From Rhodobiaceae bacterium (GTDB lineage: Bacteria > Pseudomonadota > Alphaproteobacteria > Rhizobiales > Tepidamorphaceae): DNA of 64,000 nt. Location: assembly GCA_020637895.1 (NCBI GenBank), contig JACKJP010000005.1, positions 219,739 through 283,738 on the forward strand, read 5' to 3'. Under the pieces are notes generated by a model, which saw only the letters and a list, made by a program, of their open reading frames with translations, did not search any database and was not told the origin of the DNA. The position numbers were made by a program, and so were the translations under genes. Each line of letters begins with the position of its first letter. Position 1 is the first letter of the stretch. Below, piece after piece: positions 26,123 to 34,794 of this stretch.

Positions 26123-26569
26123 TCAGCGGGAACCACGGCGGATAGCGCGATCCAGCGCATCCAGAAAGCGCGACCGGTCGGCCTTCGTGAAACCCCGACC
26201 GCCACCCTGGAGAAACGGATCGGCTGCGCGCAGGTCAGCCATGAGATCGCGCGTGGCGAGAGCGTTGCCGATGTTCCGGGCGCTCAGCGTTTCACCGTTA
26301 TGCTTGAGCACCTGCGCCCCGGCCGCGACGCATTTTGCAGCCAATGGGATATCGCCGGTGATCACGACATCGCCGGGCCCGACGCGCTCGGCAATCCATT
26401 TGTCGGCTTTATCCGGACCATTCGGCACGACAACCGTTTCAATCAGCGGGTTGGCCGACGGCCTCATGCCGCCATTCGAGACGATGACAATGCGCACACC
26501 GTGCCGCGTGCCGACGCGCTCTACCTCTGATTTGACCGGACAGGCGTCAGCGTCGACATAGATGGTCAT
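26123..26569 (-). CDS. yaiI: YaiI/YqxD family protein (UPF0178, DUF188)
   Basis: A 148-residue protein recognised by its opening IYVDADACPVKSEVERV, central VVITGDIPLAAKCVAAGA and NIGNALATRDLM. This is the widespread UPF0178 family, structurally related to PIN/NYN nuclease folds with conserved aspartates, but of unknown cellular role. It is a housekeeping-type chromosomal gene and probably marks the end of native backbone next to the rearranged stretch starting at about 26.6 kb. It has no obvious link to the catabolic genes. Confidence 0.92.
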   Translation of the reverse strand: MTIYVDADACPVKSEVERVGTRHGVRIVIVSNGGMRPSANPLIETVVVPNGPDKADKWIAERVGPGDVVITGDIPLAAKCVAAGAQVLKHNGETLSARNIGNALATRDLMADLRAADPFLQGGGRGFTKADRSRFLDALDRAIRRGSR

Positions 26570-26645
26570 ATGAAAGCTCTTCCGACAGTTGCGAGAGTTT
26601 CAGAGTTTCCAACAAGGAATTGATTGCCAAATCCTGCCCAGACAT
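26547..26645 (-). pseudogene. possible 5' remnant of an acyl-CoA thioesterase II (tesB-like) gene
   Basis: From ATG 26645 the frame reads SGQDLAINSLLETLKLSQL followed by SEEL, which resembles the start of TesB proteins (usually LL.LL.LE.IEENLFRG). It then runs into the yaiI start and stops. Only about 20 residues are recognisable. A palindromic operator lies directly upstream. The likeness is short, so this is a tentative call. Confidence 0.3.
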
Positions 26646-26660
26646 CGGATCTTCAGTTGA

Positions 26661-26674
26661 ATAGACCGGTCTAT
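26661..26674. promoter_or_regulatory. TetR-type palindromic operator candidate
   Basis: ATAGACCGGTCTAT is a perfect 14-base inverted repeat, in the style of TetR-family operators that contain TAGACCGGTCTA. It lies 16 bases upstream of ATG 26645. No TetR gene is in the window, so it looks like an orphan site left after a rearrangement. Confidence 0.45.
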
Positions 26675-26795
26675 ATATGCCGGCTGAATTGGCTCCGAAA
26701 AGAAACTGCCAACGACGACCTACAGACGAAATAGCTGTGCAAGCTCGGTCTGTTGGGCAGCTCAAGACAAGGCCGGAAGATTTCTTGCGCGAGGC

Positions 26796-26970
26796 GGCTG
26801 GCTGTGCAGGCAGTCAGTTGCAAGCGCGTCTCCGCATCACCCTTCCCAGAAATCCGCGAAATAAAGGGAGTTATCGCGAATTCTCCTTATTCTATAGCTT
26901 GGCAATGGATAAAGCTGACGCAACATCAATGTATTGGAGGCCCATTTCCCTAATGCCGAAAACAGGGAAA
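26796..26970 (+). repeat. att-like repeat, left copy
   Basis: The first 20 bases (from GGCTGGCTGTGC) differ at one position from 57429-57448, and similarity continues through GCGCGTCTC. Both copies are followed by TTCCCT/AGGGAA hairpin-forming tracts (here 26945-26951 with 26964-26970). The two copies are in direct orientation about 30.6 kb apart. No tRNA could be recognised in either copy. Confidence 0.5.
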
Positions 26971-27069
26971 TAGAGTCGCCATTCGGGGGTAAATTGATCC
27001 CAAGCCCTTGGCCCAACAATTAGCTCCACAATCCCCCGCCCGTTTGGCCTGCTGCCGGTTTCGTGGACA

Positions 27070-27245
27070 CCGAGTTAAGGTGTTTTGGCGGAACTGGATC
27101 AGGGAAGCGAGCTCCGATCCGCAGCATGCCTTCTCGTCCACGGACAGATAAAGCCCGAGCAGCAGGAAATCGACTGGCCGCACAATGAAGTCGCGAAGCT
27201 GAAGGCGGAACGCGATATTCTGAGAAATAGCCGCTGCGATGTACG
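27070..27245 (+). mobile_element. IS3-family transposase OrfA remnant
   Basis: The frame 27085-27291 encodes EVAKLKAERDILRNS, matching the leucine-zipper/C-terminal end of IS3-family OrfA proteins (usual form LKAERDILKKA). The downstream sequence still resembles the next codons but in a shifted frame, so the gene is broken. No intact OrfB follows. The rest of 26675-27427 outside the repeat, this remnant and the operator shows nothing I can assign. Confidence 0.55.
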
Positions 27246-27305
27246 ACCCAATGATGGGAGTCCGTCCTCCACTGGGTCCACGGTGGTTTGACTCGGAACC
27301 ATCTT

Positions 27306-27317
27306 CATGTATACATG
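27306..27317. promoter_or_regulatory. CATGTATACATG operator, perfect copy
   Basis: A perfect 12-base palindrome, 111 bases upstream of the acyl-CoA ligase start at 27428. It is the leftmost member of a set of thirteen to fourteen between 27.3 and 50.6 kb. Confidence 0.75.
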
Positions 27318-27427
27318 CGAGCCGCTTTGACGAGCGCGATAAGCCGACATGAATCGGCAGGCCGTCTAAAGACGCGATCGAATGCCTGATTTTTTGAGCG
27401 CCGATATCGTGGGAGGAGATAAACGCG

Positions 27428-29044
27428 ATGGTGTCGATTTCATCAGAAATTTTGCTGCCTCAGTTGATCAGAAAGCAGGCTGCCGACAACGGCGGCAAGT
27501 GCTATCTGGAAGAGGTCGATGGCCTGTCGCAGACTTATGAAGAAGCACACAGTGCAGCGATCGCGTGGGCTCGCGGCTTTTCCGCCATTGGACTGAGCGC
27601 AGAGGACCGCGTTCTCATGTTCCTCCCCCCCAAGATCGAGACGGTGAATATATGGCTGGGACTGGGATGGCTAAGGGCGATTGCCGTTCCGGTGAACACT
27701 GAATACCGCGGCCAGATGCTTTCCTACGTGATCGAGAATTCGCGAGCGACCGTCATGGTCTGCACGACTGGATACCTCCACGAGGTCCTGAGCGCAGGAA
27801 GCGGCGGCGGATCCGCACTTAAAACCATTGTCGTTTTGGACAATTCTGACGGGTTCGTACCGCCAGCAGACTCAAAATATGACATCATGCATCATCGCGA
27901 TTTGATTGATCGCGGGACTACAAACGACGACGAATTTCAAGGCCCCAATCCGTGGGATATCTCAACAGTAATGTACACGTCCGGAACGAGCGGTGTTTCG
28001 AAGGGCGTGATGATTACCTGGGCAAACTTTGCCAACGGCGGATACAGAATGAGACCGGAGGAAATGACCTCCGAGGATGTGATGTATTCGTACCTGCCTC
28101 TCTATCACGTAGGCGGCACATTCTGGCTGAATAGCGTTGCTCAAGTCTCCGCAAAGATGGTTCTGAAAGAACGATTTTCGCTTCCCGATGTCTGGCCGGA
28201 TATTCGGCGGTACCAGTGCACGATCACGTTCCTTCTCGGCGCAGCGGTGAATTTTATTACTCGCCAGGAGGCAAGGCCCGATGACGCCGACAATCCGTTG
28301 CGTTTTGCGCAGACCCAACCTCTACCTGAAGACGTAGATGCATTTGAAAATCGCTTCGGACTGAAGCTCTACACGGTATATGGGAGCACGGAAATCGGCG
28401 TTGCCATGAGGACCGATTTCAAGCGCATCAACAATACAACTTGCGGACGCCTTTTCCCCGAACTCGAAGGGCGAATTGTCGATGAAAACGACTATGAACT
28501 TCCGCACGGACAGGTTGGCGAACTTGTTGTTCGCTCGAAAGAACCATGGATTATTTCAGCCGGCTATTTCGAGATGCCGGAGGCAACGACAGGCGCGTGG
28601 CGAAACCTATGGTATCACTCAGGCGATGGCATGCGTCGTGATGAGGATGGAAACTTCTATTTCGTCGACCGGATCAAGGACAGCATCAGGCGGAGAGGCG
28701 AGAACATTTCCTCGCTCGAGGTGGAACAGTTCGTGTCGGGTTTCGACGGCATTCTCGAATGCGCGGCCGTTGGGGTTCCATCGGAGTTCGGCGAGGAGGA
28801 TCTTAAGATCTGCATCGTTCCGAAACCTGGGCGGACGATCGACGAACCATCACTAGTTTCCTATCTCGTTGATCAGAAGGTGCCGCGCTTCATGGTACCG
28901 CGCTATGTCGAAATACTGAGCGAACTTCCCAAAACGGTCACTGGCAAAATTCAAAAACGCAAACTGCGTGATGCCGGCGAGGAGTTGAAGGTTCTTTCTT
29001 TGTGGGACCGGGAGAGTTCGCAAGGCGAGCGACGAAAAGCCTGA
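27428..29044 (+). CDS. AMP-forming acyl-CoA ligase
   Basis: A 538-residue adenylate-forming ligase. Motifs: phosphate loop YTSGTSGVSKG (about residue 180), YGSTEIG, SGDGMRRDEDGNFYFVDR and the C-terminal PKTVTGKIQKRKLR with the catalytic lysine. It activates a carboxylic acid via an acyl-AMP. The sequence style is close to CaiC/FadD3-like enzymes, which often take cyclic or branched acids. GGGAGGAG precedes the ATG. It starts a rightward group with a thioesterase, P450 and ferredoxin, and has a perfect operator upstream. Third-position A/T is more frequent than in region 1. Confidence 0.92.
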   Translation: MVSISSEILLPQLIRKQAADNGGKCYLEEVDGLSQTYEEAHSAAIAWARGFSAIGLSAEDRVLMFLPPKIETVNIWLGLGWLRAIAVPVNTEYRGQMLSYVIENSRATVMVCTTGYLHEVLSAGSGGGSALKTIVVLDNSDGFVPPADSKYDIMHHRDLIDRGTTNDDEFQGPNPWDISTVMYTSGTSGVSKGVMITWANFANGGYRMRPEEMTSEDVMYSYLPLYHVGGTFWLNSVAQVSAKMVLKERFSLPDVWPDIRRYQCTITFLLGAAVNFITRQEARPDDADNPLRFAQTQPLPEDVDAFENRFGLKLYTVYGSTEIGVAMRTDFKRINNTTCGRLFPELEGRIVDENDYELPHGQVGELVVRSKEPWIISAGYFEMPEATTGAWRNLWYHSGDGMRRDEDGNFYFVDRIKDSIRRRGENISSLEVEQFVSGFDGILECAAVGVPSEFGEEDLKICIVPKPGRTIDEPSLVSYLVDQKVPRFMVPRYVEILSELPKTVTGKIQKRKLRDAGEELKVLSLWDRESSQGERRKA

Positions 29045-29139
29045 TCTCCACGATGTCCGGGCGCCGCGGTTTCTACCATTGCTCCCGGCCGACGCTTGTT
29101 TGAACGTCTCAATCATTGTCAACGATCCAAGGCTTCGCC

Positions 29140-29565
29140 ATGAACAAGATACTGCAATCGATGGATTTCAGATTGTCCTATGGCGATTGCGATCCACTCG
29201 GAATCGTCTATTTCGCGGCCTATTATCCTTGGATGGAGCGCACCTATAACGAGTGGGTGTTCCAGAATGGAATTACCCCCCCGGAACAGCAGAGCAAGTG
29301 GGGGGTCAACACTGTCATGCGGGCTTCGGGCAACGATTATCTGATTCCGAGCGTCATCTTCGACGCGCTCACCTGCCGAATGACGGCCGGCAAAATCGGC
29401 AACACCTCATTCAGCGTCTCTTATGAAATCGTAAAGCGCGACGAGCCGAACAAGCTGATGGCAACCGGCTTTATGAGCTTTGTCATGGTGAACGGAGACC
29501 TTAAGCCCACACCGGTTCCGTCGCCGATGGTAGCGCTGCTGAAAGGCGCACCTGTATCCGACTGA
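29140..29565 (+). CDS. 4HBT-type acyl-CoA thioesterase
   Basis: A 141-residue single-hotdog protein with YGDCDPLGIVYFAAYYPWMERT, the 4-hydroxybenzoyl-CoA thioesterase signature with the catalytic aspartate. It hydrolyses an acyl-CoA to free acid and CoA. In catabolic clusters such enzymes usually release dead-end CoA esters. ATG 29140 is taken over the TTG at 29116. It lies 95 bases after the ligase gene and probably shares its transcript. Confidence 0.85.
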   Translation: MNKILQSMDFRLSYGDCDPLGIVYFAAYYPWMERTYNEWVFQNGITPPEQQSKWGVNTVMRASGNDYLIPSVIFDALTCRMTAGKIGNTSFSVSYEIVKRDEPNKLMATGFMSFVMVNGDLKPTPVPSPMVALLKGAPVSD

Positions 29566-29588
29566 CCGGTTGTAACAATTGATACATT

Positions 29589-29600
29589 CATGTATACATG
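29589..29600. promoter_or_regulatory. CATGTATACATG operator, perfect copy
   Basis: A perfect 12-base palindrome between the thioesterase stop and the P450 start (29680), 80 bases upstream of the latter. Confidence 0.75.
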
Positions 29601-29679
29601 ATTGCACAGAATATCGAGGGCTGAAACGGCAGCGACAGATTGATCAGCGGCCCTTCAAATCATTCAAAGGTGAGGAAAC

Positions 29680-30918
29680 ATGGCTTCGAAACCGGATCTT
29701 AACGCCCCATATCCCTACGCTCGCGACAAGCGTTGCCCTCTGGACCTTCCCCCGCAGATTGCGGAGACCAGAAACGACGACGGCATGCAGCAGGTCACCT
29801 TGTGGAACGGCAACAAGGCCTGGCTCGCAACCCGTTGGGAAGATGTCCGCACTATCCTGTCGAGCCCTGATATCAGTTCAGACGCGGAGAAGGCGAATTA
29901 CCCCGCCGTTTCTGCATCACGTTCCGCGCAGGCCAAATCCTACAAGACGATCTTTACGATGGACCCGCCAGTCCACGGCCAATACCGCCGAACTCTGACG
30001 AAAGATTTTGCATTCAAGAGAATGCAGGAGCTTCGTCCAATGATCGAAGAAGCGCTCAACAGCCTCTATGACCAGATGGAACAAGGTGGGAAACCTGCTG
30101 ACTTCGTCGAAGCAGTAGCGCTCCCACTTCCTTCCCTGGTGGTCTCGATGCTGCTGGGGGTGCCATATTCTGACCGTGAAGCTCTCCAGGAGTGGAGCCG
30201 CAATCGTATGGCCCTAGATACCTCGCCCGAGGTGGTCCAGGATTCAGCCAAGAAGATGGGTGAGTATTTTGACAGGCTGTTTGCCGAAAAAGAGGCCCTT
30301 TACTCCGACAAGAGCAAGAATCCCGGAGACCCCGCCGACCTCGTCAGCCGTCTTGCCGTAGAACAAATACTGCCAGGTCATATCACGCGTCTGGATGCTG
30401 TCCTGATGTGCAACATCCTCTACATCGCCGGTCACGAGACGACCGCCAATCAGATCGGATTTGGCCTCCTCGGTCTGCTCACCAAACCTGAGCAGAAAGC
30501 GAATATGCTTCAGAGCGACGAGAGCGTTAAGAACGGCGTTGAAGAGATGCTGCGCTACTACAGCGTCGTCCACCTTCATTCTCCGCGAGTCTGTACGAAG
30601 GACATGATCGTTGGCGGGCAGGAAATCAAAGCTGGCGATGGCGTATTCGCACTGCTCAGCGGCGCCAACAGGGATCCGAAACATTATGACGATCCGGACG
30701 CCTTCGATGTGACACGAAATGCTATCCCCCATATGGCTTTCGGTTTCGGAATCCATCAGTGCATCGGACAGTCACTGGCCCGACTCGAGCTTCAGATTCT
30801 CTTCGAGTCCGTATTCAAACGGTTCCCAAACCTCAAGCTTGCGGTTCCCGAAGAGTCGCTTGAATACAAGGAAAACGCGACCGTCTATGGACTCAAGACT
30901 CTTCCCGTCACGTGGTAG
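29680..30918 (+). CDS. Cytochrome P450, bacterial class I
   Basis: A 412-residue P450. The I-helix reads YIAGHETTANQ, the K-helix VEEMLRY, and the haem loop FGFGIHQCIGQ puts the ligand Cys at residue 361. TMDPPVHGQYRRTLTKDFAF is the C-helix region. It has the same length and Cys position as the P450 at 20351 and shares many stretches (LWNGNKAWLATRWEDVR versus LWDGNVAWLVTRYEDVR), so they are probably paralogues. AAGGTGAGG precedes the ATG. A ferredoxin gene starts 12 bases after the stop. It likely initiates attack on the island's substrate by hydroxylating an unactivated carbon. Confidence 0.94.
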   Translation: MASKPDLNAPYPYARDKRCPLDLPPQIAETRNDDGMQQVTLWNGNKAWLATRWEDVRTILSSPDISSDAEKANYPAVSASRSAQAKSYKTIFTMDPPVHGQYRRTLTKDFAFKRMQELRPMIEEALNSLYDQMEQGGKPADFVEAVALPLPSLVVSMLLGVPYSDREALQEWSRNRMALDTSPEVVQDSAKKMGEYFDRLFAEKEALYSDKSKNPGDPADLVSRLAVEQILPGHITRLDAVLMCNILYIAGHETTANQIGFGLLGLLTKPEQKANMLQSDESVKNGVEEMLRYYSVVHLHSPRVCTKDMIVGGQEIKAGDGVFALLSGANRDPKHYDDPDAFDVTRNAIPHMAFGFGIHQCIGQSLARLELQILFESVFKRFPNLKLAVPEESLEYKENATVYGLKTLPVTW

Positions 30919-30929
30919 GGAAAAGAGTG

Positions 30930-31127
30930 ATGCGCGTCATTGTTCACAGTGAAAAATGCATCGGCAGCGGTCGTTGTACCGAGCTGGCCGGATCCGTTTT
31001 CGATCAGGGCGAGGATGACGGCATTGTCGTCCTCGTTAGCCCCAAGCCATCAGACGACCAACGTGAAGCGGTGCGTGATGCCGTACAATCGTGTCCTGTC
31101 TCAGCGATCGAGATTGTCGAGGATTAG
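30930..31127 (+). CDS. [3Fe-4S]-type ferredoxin, P450 partner
   Basis: A 65-residue ferredoxin with CIGSGRC and a later SCPVSA. The fourth ligand position is Ser, so a 3Fe-4S cluster is expected. It lies directly downstream of the P450 and mirrors the P450-ferredoxin pair at 20-21.6 kb. ATG 30930 follows AGGGAAAAGAG; a GTG at 30912 overlapping the P450 end is the alternative. It shuttles single electrons from an unlinked reductase to the P450. Confidence 0.9.
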   Translation: MRVIVHSEKCIGSGRCTELAGSVFDQGEDDGIVVLVSPKPSDDQREAVRDAVQSCPVSAIEIVED

Positions 31128-31178
31128 CCGGAGGTTCAACGTCAGGCTCAAGCGGTCGCACAGGCGTTCAGTTCGGTG

Positions 31179-31478
31179 TTATCGATTGCTTGAGTCGACC
31201 TCCACATGGGCACGAATGGCGCCACTGGCTTCGTCAATCCAACCATATTTTCCAGCGGCTTCGATCATCTGCTCAAAGCCAGCTAACCATTCGTCACCGA
31301 CCGCACCCGCAGCAAGAGTCTGAACAAGCTCACGCTCTACGAGCGCATTGTCAGCATCAATGAGCACTATGCCATTGGGTGGAGCGCATCGCTGACCTTT
31401 GAAAGTTACCTTGAATCTCTTGAAATCGTCAGCTTCGATCAGTGTCGCGACGTAGTGACTTTGAATCTCAACAATCAT
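31179..31478 (-). CDS. Small hypothetical protein
   Basis: A 99-residue acidic protein starting VEIQSHYVATLIEADDFKRF and containing RCAPPNGIVLIDADNALVERELV. No signal peptide, cysteine motif or known domain was recognised. ATG 31478 is used, with GGAGAA eight bases upstream; ATG 31484 is possible. It lies nine bases after the livF stop on the same strand, so it could be the last gene of the Liv operon. I do not know its function. Confidence 0.5.
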   Translation of the reverse strand: MIVEIQSHYVATLIEADDFKRFKVTFKGQRCAPPNGIVLIDADNALVERELVQTLAAGAVGDEWLAGFEQMIEAAGKYGWIDEASGAIRAHVEVDSSNR

Positions 31479-31511
31479 CTTCATTTCTCCGTTCGACGCC
31501 AATCGCGACGC

Positions 31512-32222
31512 TCAGATATGCAGGTATCTGTCCTGCACTTCGGTGTTGTTCCTGAGCTCCTCTGCGGTGCCTTCGAAGACGATCTCGCCCTTTTCGAGAA
31601 CGTAGCAACGGTCTGACAGGGCGAGCACGAAATCGAGGTTCTGCTCGGCGAGAATGATGGACAGGCCTGCCGCTTTCAGCTCCTGGATCTTCTCGCGCAT
31701 ATTGGCGACGATCAACGGGGCAAGACCTTCCGAAGGCTCGTCCAGCAGCAACAGTTCCGGATTGCCCATGAGCGTTCTGGCGATGGTCAGCATCTGCTGC
31801 TGGCCGCCGCTCAGCAGGCCACCCTTGCGGTCCCTGAAGCGCTCCAGATCCGGGAAGAACTCGAATACGCGCGCCTCGTCCCAGGCGGCGATGCCGTCAT
31901 GCGCGGGCAGCCGGGCGACATCCAGGTTCTCCCAGACGCTGAGGCCGGAGAAGATGCGGCGGTCTTCCGGCACATAACCGATGCCCGCCCTGGCATTGAG
32001 ATGCGACTTGCGTCTTGCGATCTCCTGGCCCTTCCAGCGGACCGAGCCGGAACGCGGCGGCGTCAGCCCCATGATGGCGCGCATGGTGGTCGACTTGCCG
32101 ACACCGTTGCGCCCGACCAGCGAGACCAGCTCGCCGCGTCGCACATTGAGCGAGATCCCGTGCAGGATGCGGCTGAGACCGTAGGAGACGTGCAGATCGT
32201 TTACGCTGAGCAGGTCGTCCAT
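31512..32222 (-). CDS. livF: Branched-chain-type ABC transporter ATPase, LivF
   Basis: A 236-residue ATPase with Walker A GRNGVGKST, signature LSGGQQQ, Walker B LLLDEP and H-loop region ILAEQN, in the short LivF format. It powers the Liv-type importer together with LivG. ATG 32222 follows the livG stop by four bases; the long upstream extension to 32309 is livG sequence in another frame. Confidence 0.93.
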   Translation of the reverse strand: MDDLLSVNDLHVSYGLSRILHGISLNVRRGELVSLVGRNGVGKSTTMRAIMGLTPPRSGSVRWKGQEIARRKSHLNARAGIGYVPEDRRIFSGLSVWENLDVARLPAHDGIAAWDEARVFEFFPDLERFRDRKGGLLSGGQQQMLTIARTLMGNPELLLLDEPSEGLAPLIVANMREKIQELKAAGLSIILAEQNLDFVLALSDRCYVLEKGEIVFEGTAEELRNNTEVQDRYLHI

Positions 32223-32226
32223 CACG

Positions 32227-32961
32227 CTACTCCTTGCCCAGATAGATGCGTTTGACCTCGTCGTTGTCGCGGACCGCCTGCGGTTCGCCGCTGGCGATGA
32301 TCTCGCCATGATGGAGAACCGAGATGCGGCTGGCGATCTCGAAGACGACGTTCATGTCGTGTTCGGTGAACAGCAGCGTCAGTCCGCGTTTCGAGACGAT
32401 GTCATTGATCAGCTTGATCGCCGCGCGTGTTTCGCCGAGCGACATGCCGGCGGTCGGCTCGTCGAGCAGCAGGAGCTTGGGATCGGCAGCCAGCGCGACC
32501 GCCAGTTCAAGCTGCTTCTGGCGGCCATGCGCCAGTTCGCCGGCGCGGCGATCGGCGTCGTCTGCCATCTCCACCAGATCGAGAAGGGCAATGGTCTCGT
32601 CACGAAAGAGGCCGGACGCCTGCCGGAACGGGTTGAAGTTCAGGCCCCGGCTGGCGATCAGCGCGACCTGCACATTGTCGAACACGCTCTTGCGCGGGAA
32701 GATGTTGACCCGCTGGAACGAGCGCGCCATCCCGATCTTGACGATCTCGTGCGGCTGCATCTTCTTCAGCGGCTTGCCTCGGAACACGACCGAACCGCTG
32801 TCGGGCGTCAGCAGGCCGCTGACGAGATTGAACAGCGTCGTCTTGCCCGCCCCGTTCGGTCCGATCACCGCGTGGGTTTCGCCCTCGGCAACCGACAGGT
32901 TGACGTTGCTTACCGCGACGAAGCCGCCGAAGCTCTTCGTGGCACCGGACACCTCAAGCAT
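32227..32961 (-). CDS. livG: Branched-chain-type ABC transporter ATPase, LivG
   Basis: A 244-residue ATPase with Walker A GPNGAGKTT, Walker B LLLDEPTAGMS and H-loop LFTEHDMN. The ABC signature reads LAHGRQKQ, the usual LivG variant. Its start overlaps the livM stop by eight bases, which implies coupled translation. It pairs with LivF on the cytoplasmic side. Confidence 0.93.
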   Translation of the reverse strand: MLEVSGATKSFGGFVAVSNVNLSVAEGETHAVIGPNGAGKTTLFNLVSGLLTPDSGSVVFRGKPLKKMQPHEIVKIGMARSFQRVNIFPRKSVFDNVQVALIASRGLNFNPFRQASGLFRDETIALLDLVEMADDADRRAGELAHGRQKQLELAVALAADPKLLLLDEPTAGMSLGETRAAIKLINDIVSKRGLTLLFTEHDMNVVFEIASRISVLHHGEIIASGEPQAVRDNDEVKRIYLGKE

Positions 32962-33898
32962 TGCGCCGCCCCCTCATGGACATGCGCCGGCCGATGGACC
33001 GGAACATGCCGATAAGCCCGTCGGGCGCGAACATCACGATGAGCAGGAGGATGGTGCCGAGAACGATCGGCCAGTATTGCGTGTACTGGCTGATGAAGGT
33101 CTCAAGGACATAGATCACGACCGCCCCGAGGATCGGTCCGACGAAAGAATGCATGCCGCCCAGCAGCACCATGATCATGACCTGGCCCGACTGCGTCCAG
33201 AAAGCCGATTCAGGAAACATGCCGCGCACGTAGAATGACAGCAGCGCCCCCGCGATACCGGCAAAGGCACCCGCGATCACGAATGCGATCAGCCTCATCC
33301 GGCGCACGTTCACGCCAAGGAAGTCTGCGCGCGTCGGGTTCTCGCGAATGGCGATGAAGGTCTTGCCCATGGTGGAATTGCTGAGCAGCCACAACAGCCC
33401 GACCGAGACGGCCACGATCGCGAAGGTAAACCAGAAGAAGAGGACCGGATTGCTCATGAAGTCCGGCGCCGTGATGCCGACGAAACCGTCGCCGCCACCG
33501 GTAACCTCTGTCCACTTGAACGCCACCGCCCACACCAGCATTGAAAAGGCGAGCGTCAGGATCGCGAAATAGAGCTCCGTCAGCCGGACACAGAAATAGC
33601 CGATTATCAGCGCGCAGACGGCCGTCAGCCCGATCGCCGCCGGCATGCTGACAAAGATCGGCCAGCCGAGCCGCGTCTGGAAATAGGCGCACGCATAGCC
33701 GCCGATGGCAAAGAAAGCCGCATGCCCGAAGGAGATCGAACCGACATGGCCGATGAGCACGTTCAGGCTCATCGCGAACAGCCCGAAGATCATCAGCTGC
33801 ACGGCCAGTTCCAGCGGATACCGCTCACCGGCGAGCGGCACGAGCGCGAGCGCAACAAAGAGAAGGATCAGGAATATCGTCTGTCCACGCGTTGCCAT
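32954..33898 (-). CDS. livM: Branched-chain-type ABC transporter permease, LivM
   Basis: A 314-residue inner-membrane permease with about nine hydrophobic segments and the LivM/LivH signature GHVGSISFGHAAFFAIGGY. RENPTRADFLGVNVRRMRL is the cytoplasmic EAA-like loop. Its start overlaps the livH stop by one base (TGATG). It forms the translocation pore with LivH. Confidence 0.93.
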   Translation of the reverse strand: MATRGQTIFLILLFVALALVPLAGERYPLELAVQLMIFGLFAMSLNVLIGHVGSISFGHAAFFAIGGYACAYFQTRLGWPIFVSMPAAIGLTAVCALIIGYFCVRLTELYFAILTLAFSMLVWAVAFKWTEVTGGGDGFVGITAPDFMSNPVLFFWFTFAIVAVSVGLLWLLSNSTMGKTFIAIRENPTRADFLGVNVRRMRLIAFVIAGAFAGIAGALLSFYVRGMFPESAFWTQSGQVMIMVLLGGMHSFVGPILGAVVIYVLETFISQYTQYWPIVLGTILLLIVMFAPDGLIGMFRSIGRRMSMRGRRNA

Positions 33899-34794
33899 CA
33901 GTGCCGCTCCGCCTCAGGCTGGCCGAACAGCCCCCACGGGCGCACCAGCAGCACGCCGATCATCATCACATAGACCAGCACGATCTCCCATTCGCGGAAG
34001 ATCAGCGTCCCGAAGACCGTCAGAAACCCGAGGATCAGCGCGCCGACAAAGCTGCCCCACAGACTGCCGATGCCGCCGATGATCACGATGATGAAGCAGT
34101 CGATGATGACCAGCGCGTCCATGCCCGGATCGACGGCGACGCGCGGCGCGGCAAGCGCGCCGCCGATGGCGGCCATTGCGGCACCGATGACGAAGACCGC
34201 CGAGAACACCTTCGTGACGTCGGTACCCAGCGCCCCAAGCATCTCCCGGTCGAGCCGCGCCGCCCTGAGGATGCGGCCCCACCGCGTCTTCTCAAGACCG
34301 AGCCAGAGCCCGATCGCGACCAGCGGACCCAGAATGCACAGGAACAGCAGATAGGTTGGATAATAGGTGATCCCCAGATTGACCGCCCCGGAGAGCATTG
34401 GCGGGAAGGAGACGCTGTACTGGGGCGCACCCCAGATAATGATCACCGCATCCTTGATGATCAGCACCAGCGCAAACGTGAACAGCAGTTGCAGCAGGTG
34501 CTCCTTGTCATAAAGCCTCGATAGCAAAAACCGTTCGACTACATAGGCGACCGCCGCCATGACGACACCCGCCGCGATAACGCCGGTCCAGAAGCCGAGA
34601 TCGGTCTCGCCGAACGATCCAACGACGCTGTACAGGACATAGGCGCCGATCATGTAGAACGCGCCATGTGCGAAATTGACGATCCTGAGCACGCCAAAGA
34701 TCAGCGTGAGCGCGGACGCGATGATGAACAGATTCATCGCCAGAGAAAGCGAATTCAGAACCTGAATCGTCAGAAATGCTGGATTACTGAACAT
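33898..34794 (-). CDS. livH: Branched-chain-type ABC transporter permease, LivH
   Basis: A 298-residue permease beginning FSNPAFLTIQVLNSLSLAM, with FGVLRIVNFAHGAFYMIGAY and the loop REMLGALGTDVTKVF. It is the first gene of the leftward livHMGF operon. The start is ATG 34794 behind a G-rich ribosome site; the upstream extension to 34905 would cross an operator and is rejected. The operon is divergent from the binding-protein gene at 35337 across 542 bases with four operator copies. Confidence 0.92.
   Translation of the reverse strand: MFSNPAFLTIQVLNSLSLAMNLFIIASALTLIFGVLRIVNFAHGAFYMIGAYVLYSVVGSFGETDLGFWTGVIAAGVVMAAVAYVVERFLLSRLYDKEHLLQLLFTFALVLIIKDAVIIIWGAPQYSVSFPPMLSGAVNLGITYYPTYLLFLCILGPLVAIGLWLGLEKTRWGRILRAARLDREMLGALGTDVTKVFSAVFVIGAAMAAIGGALAAPRVAVDPGMDALVIIDCFIIVIIGGIGSLWGSFVGALILGFLTVFGTLIFREWEIVLVYVMMIGVLLVRPWGLFGQPEAERH

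Noticed and set aside
26796..26870. tRNA-like look of the repeat (possible attB in a tRNA gene)
   Set aside because: No acceptor stem, T-loop (GTTCRA) or anticodon arm could be fitted in either copy.
26677..26973. Rightward 98-codon frame near the left repeat
   Set aside because: Composition and position indicate chance reading through repeat sequence; no ribosome site or homology recognised.
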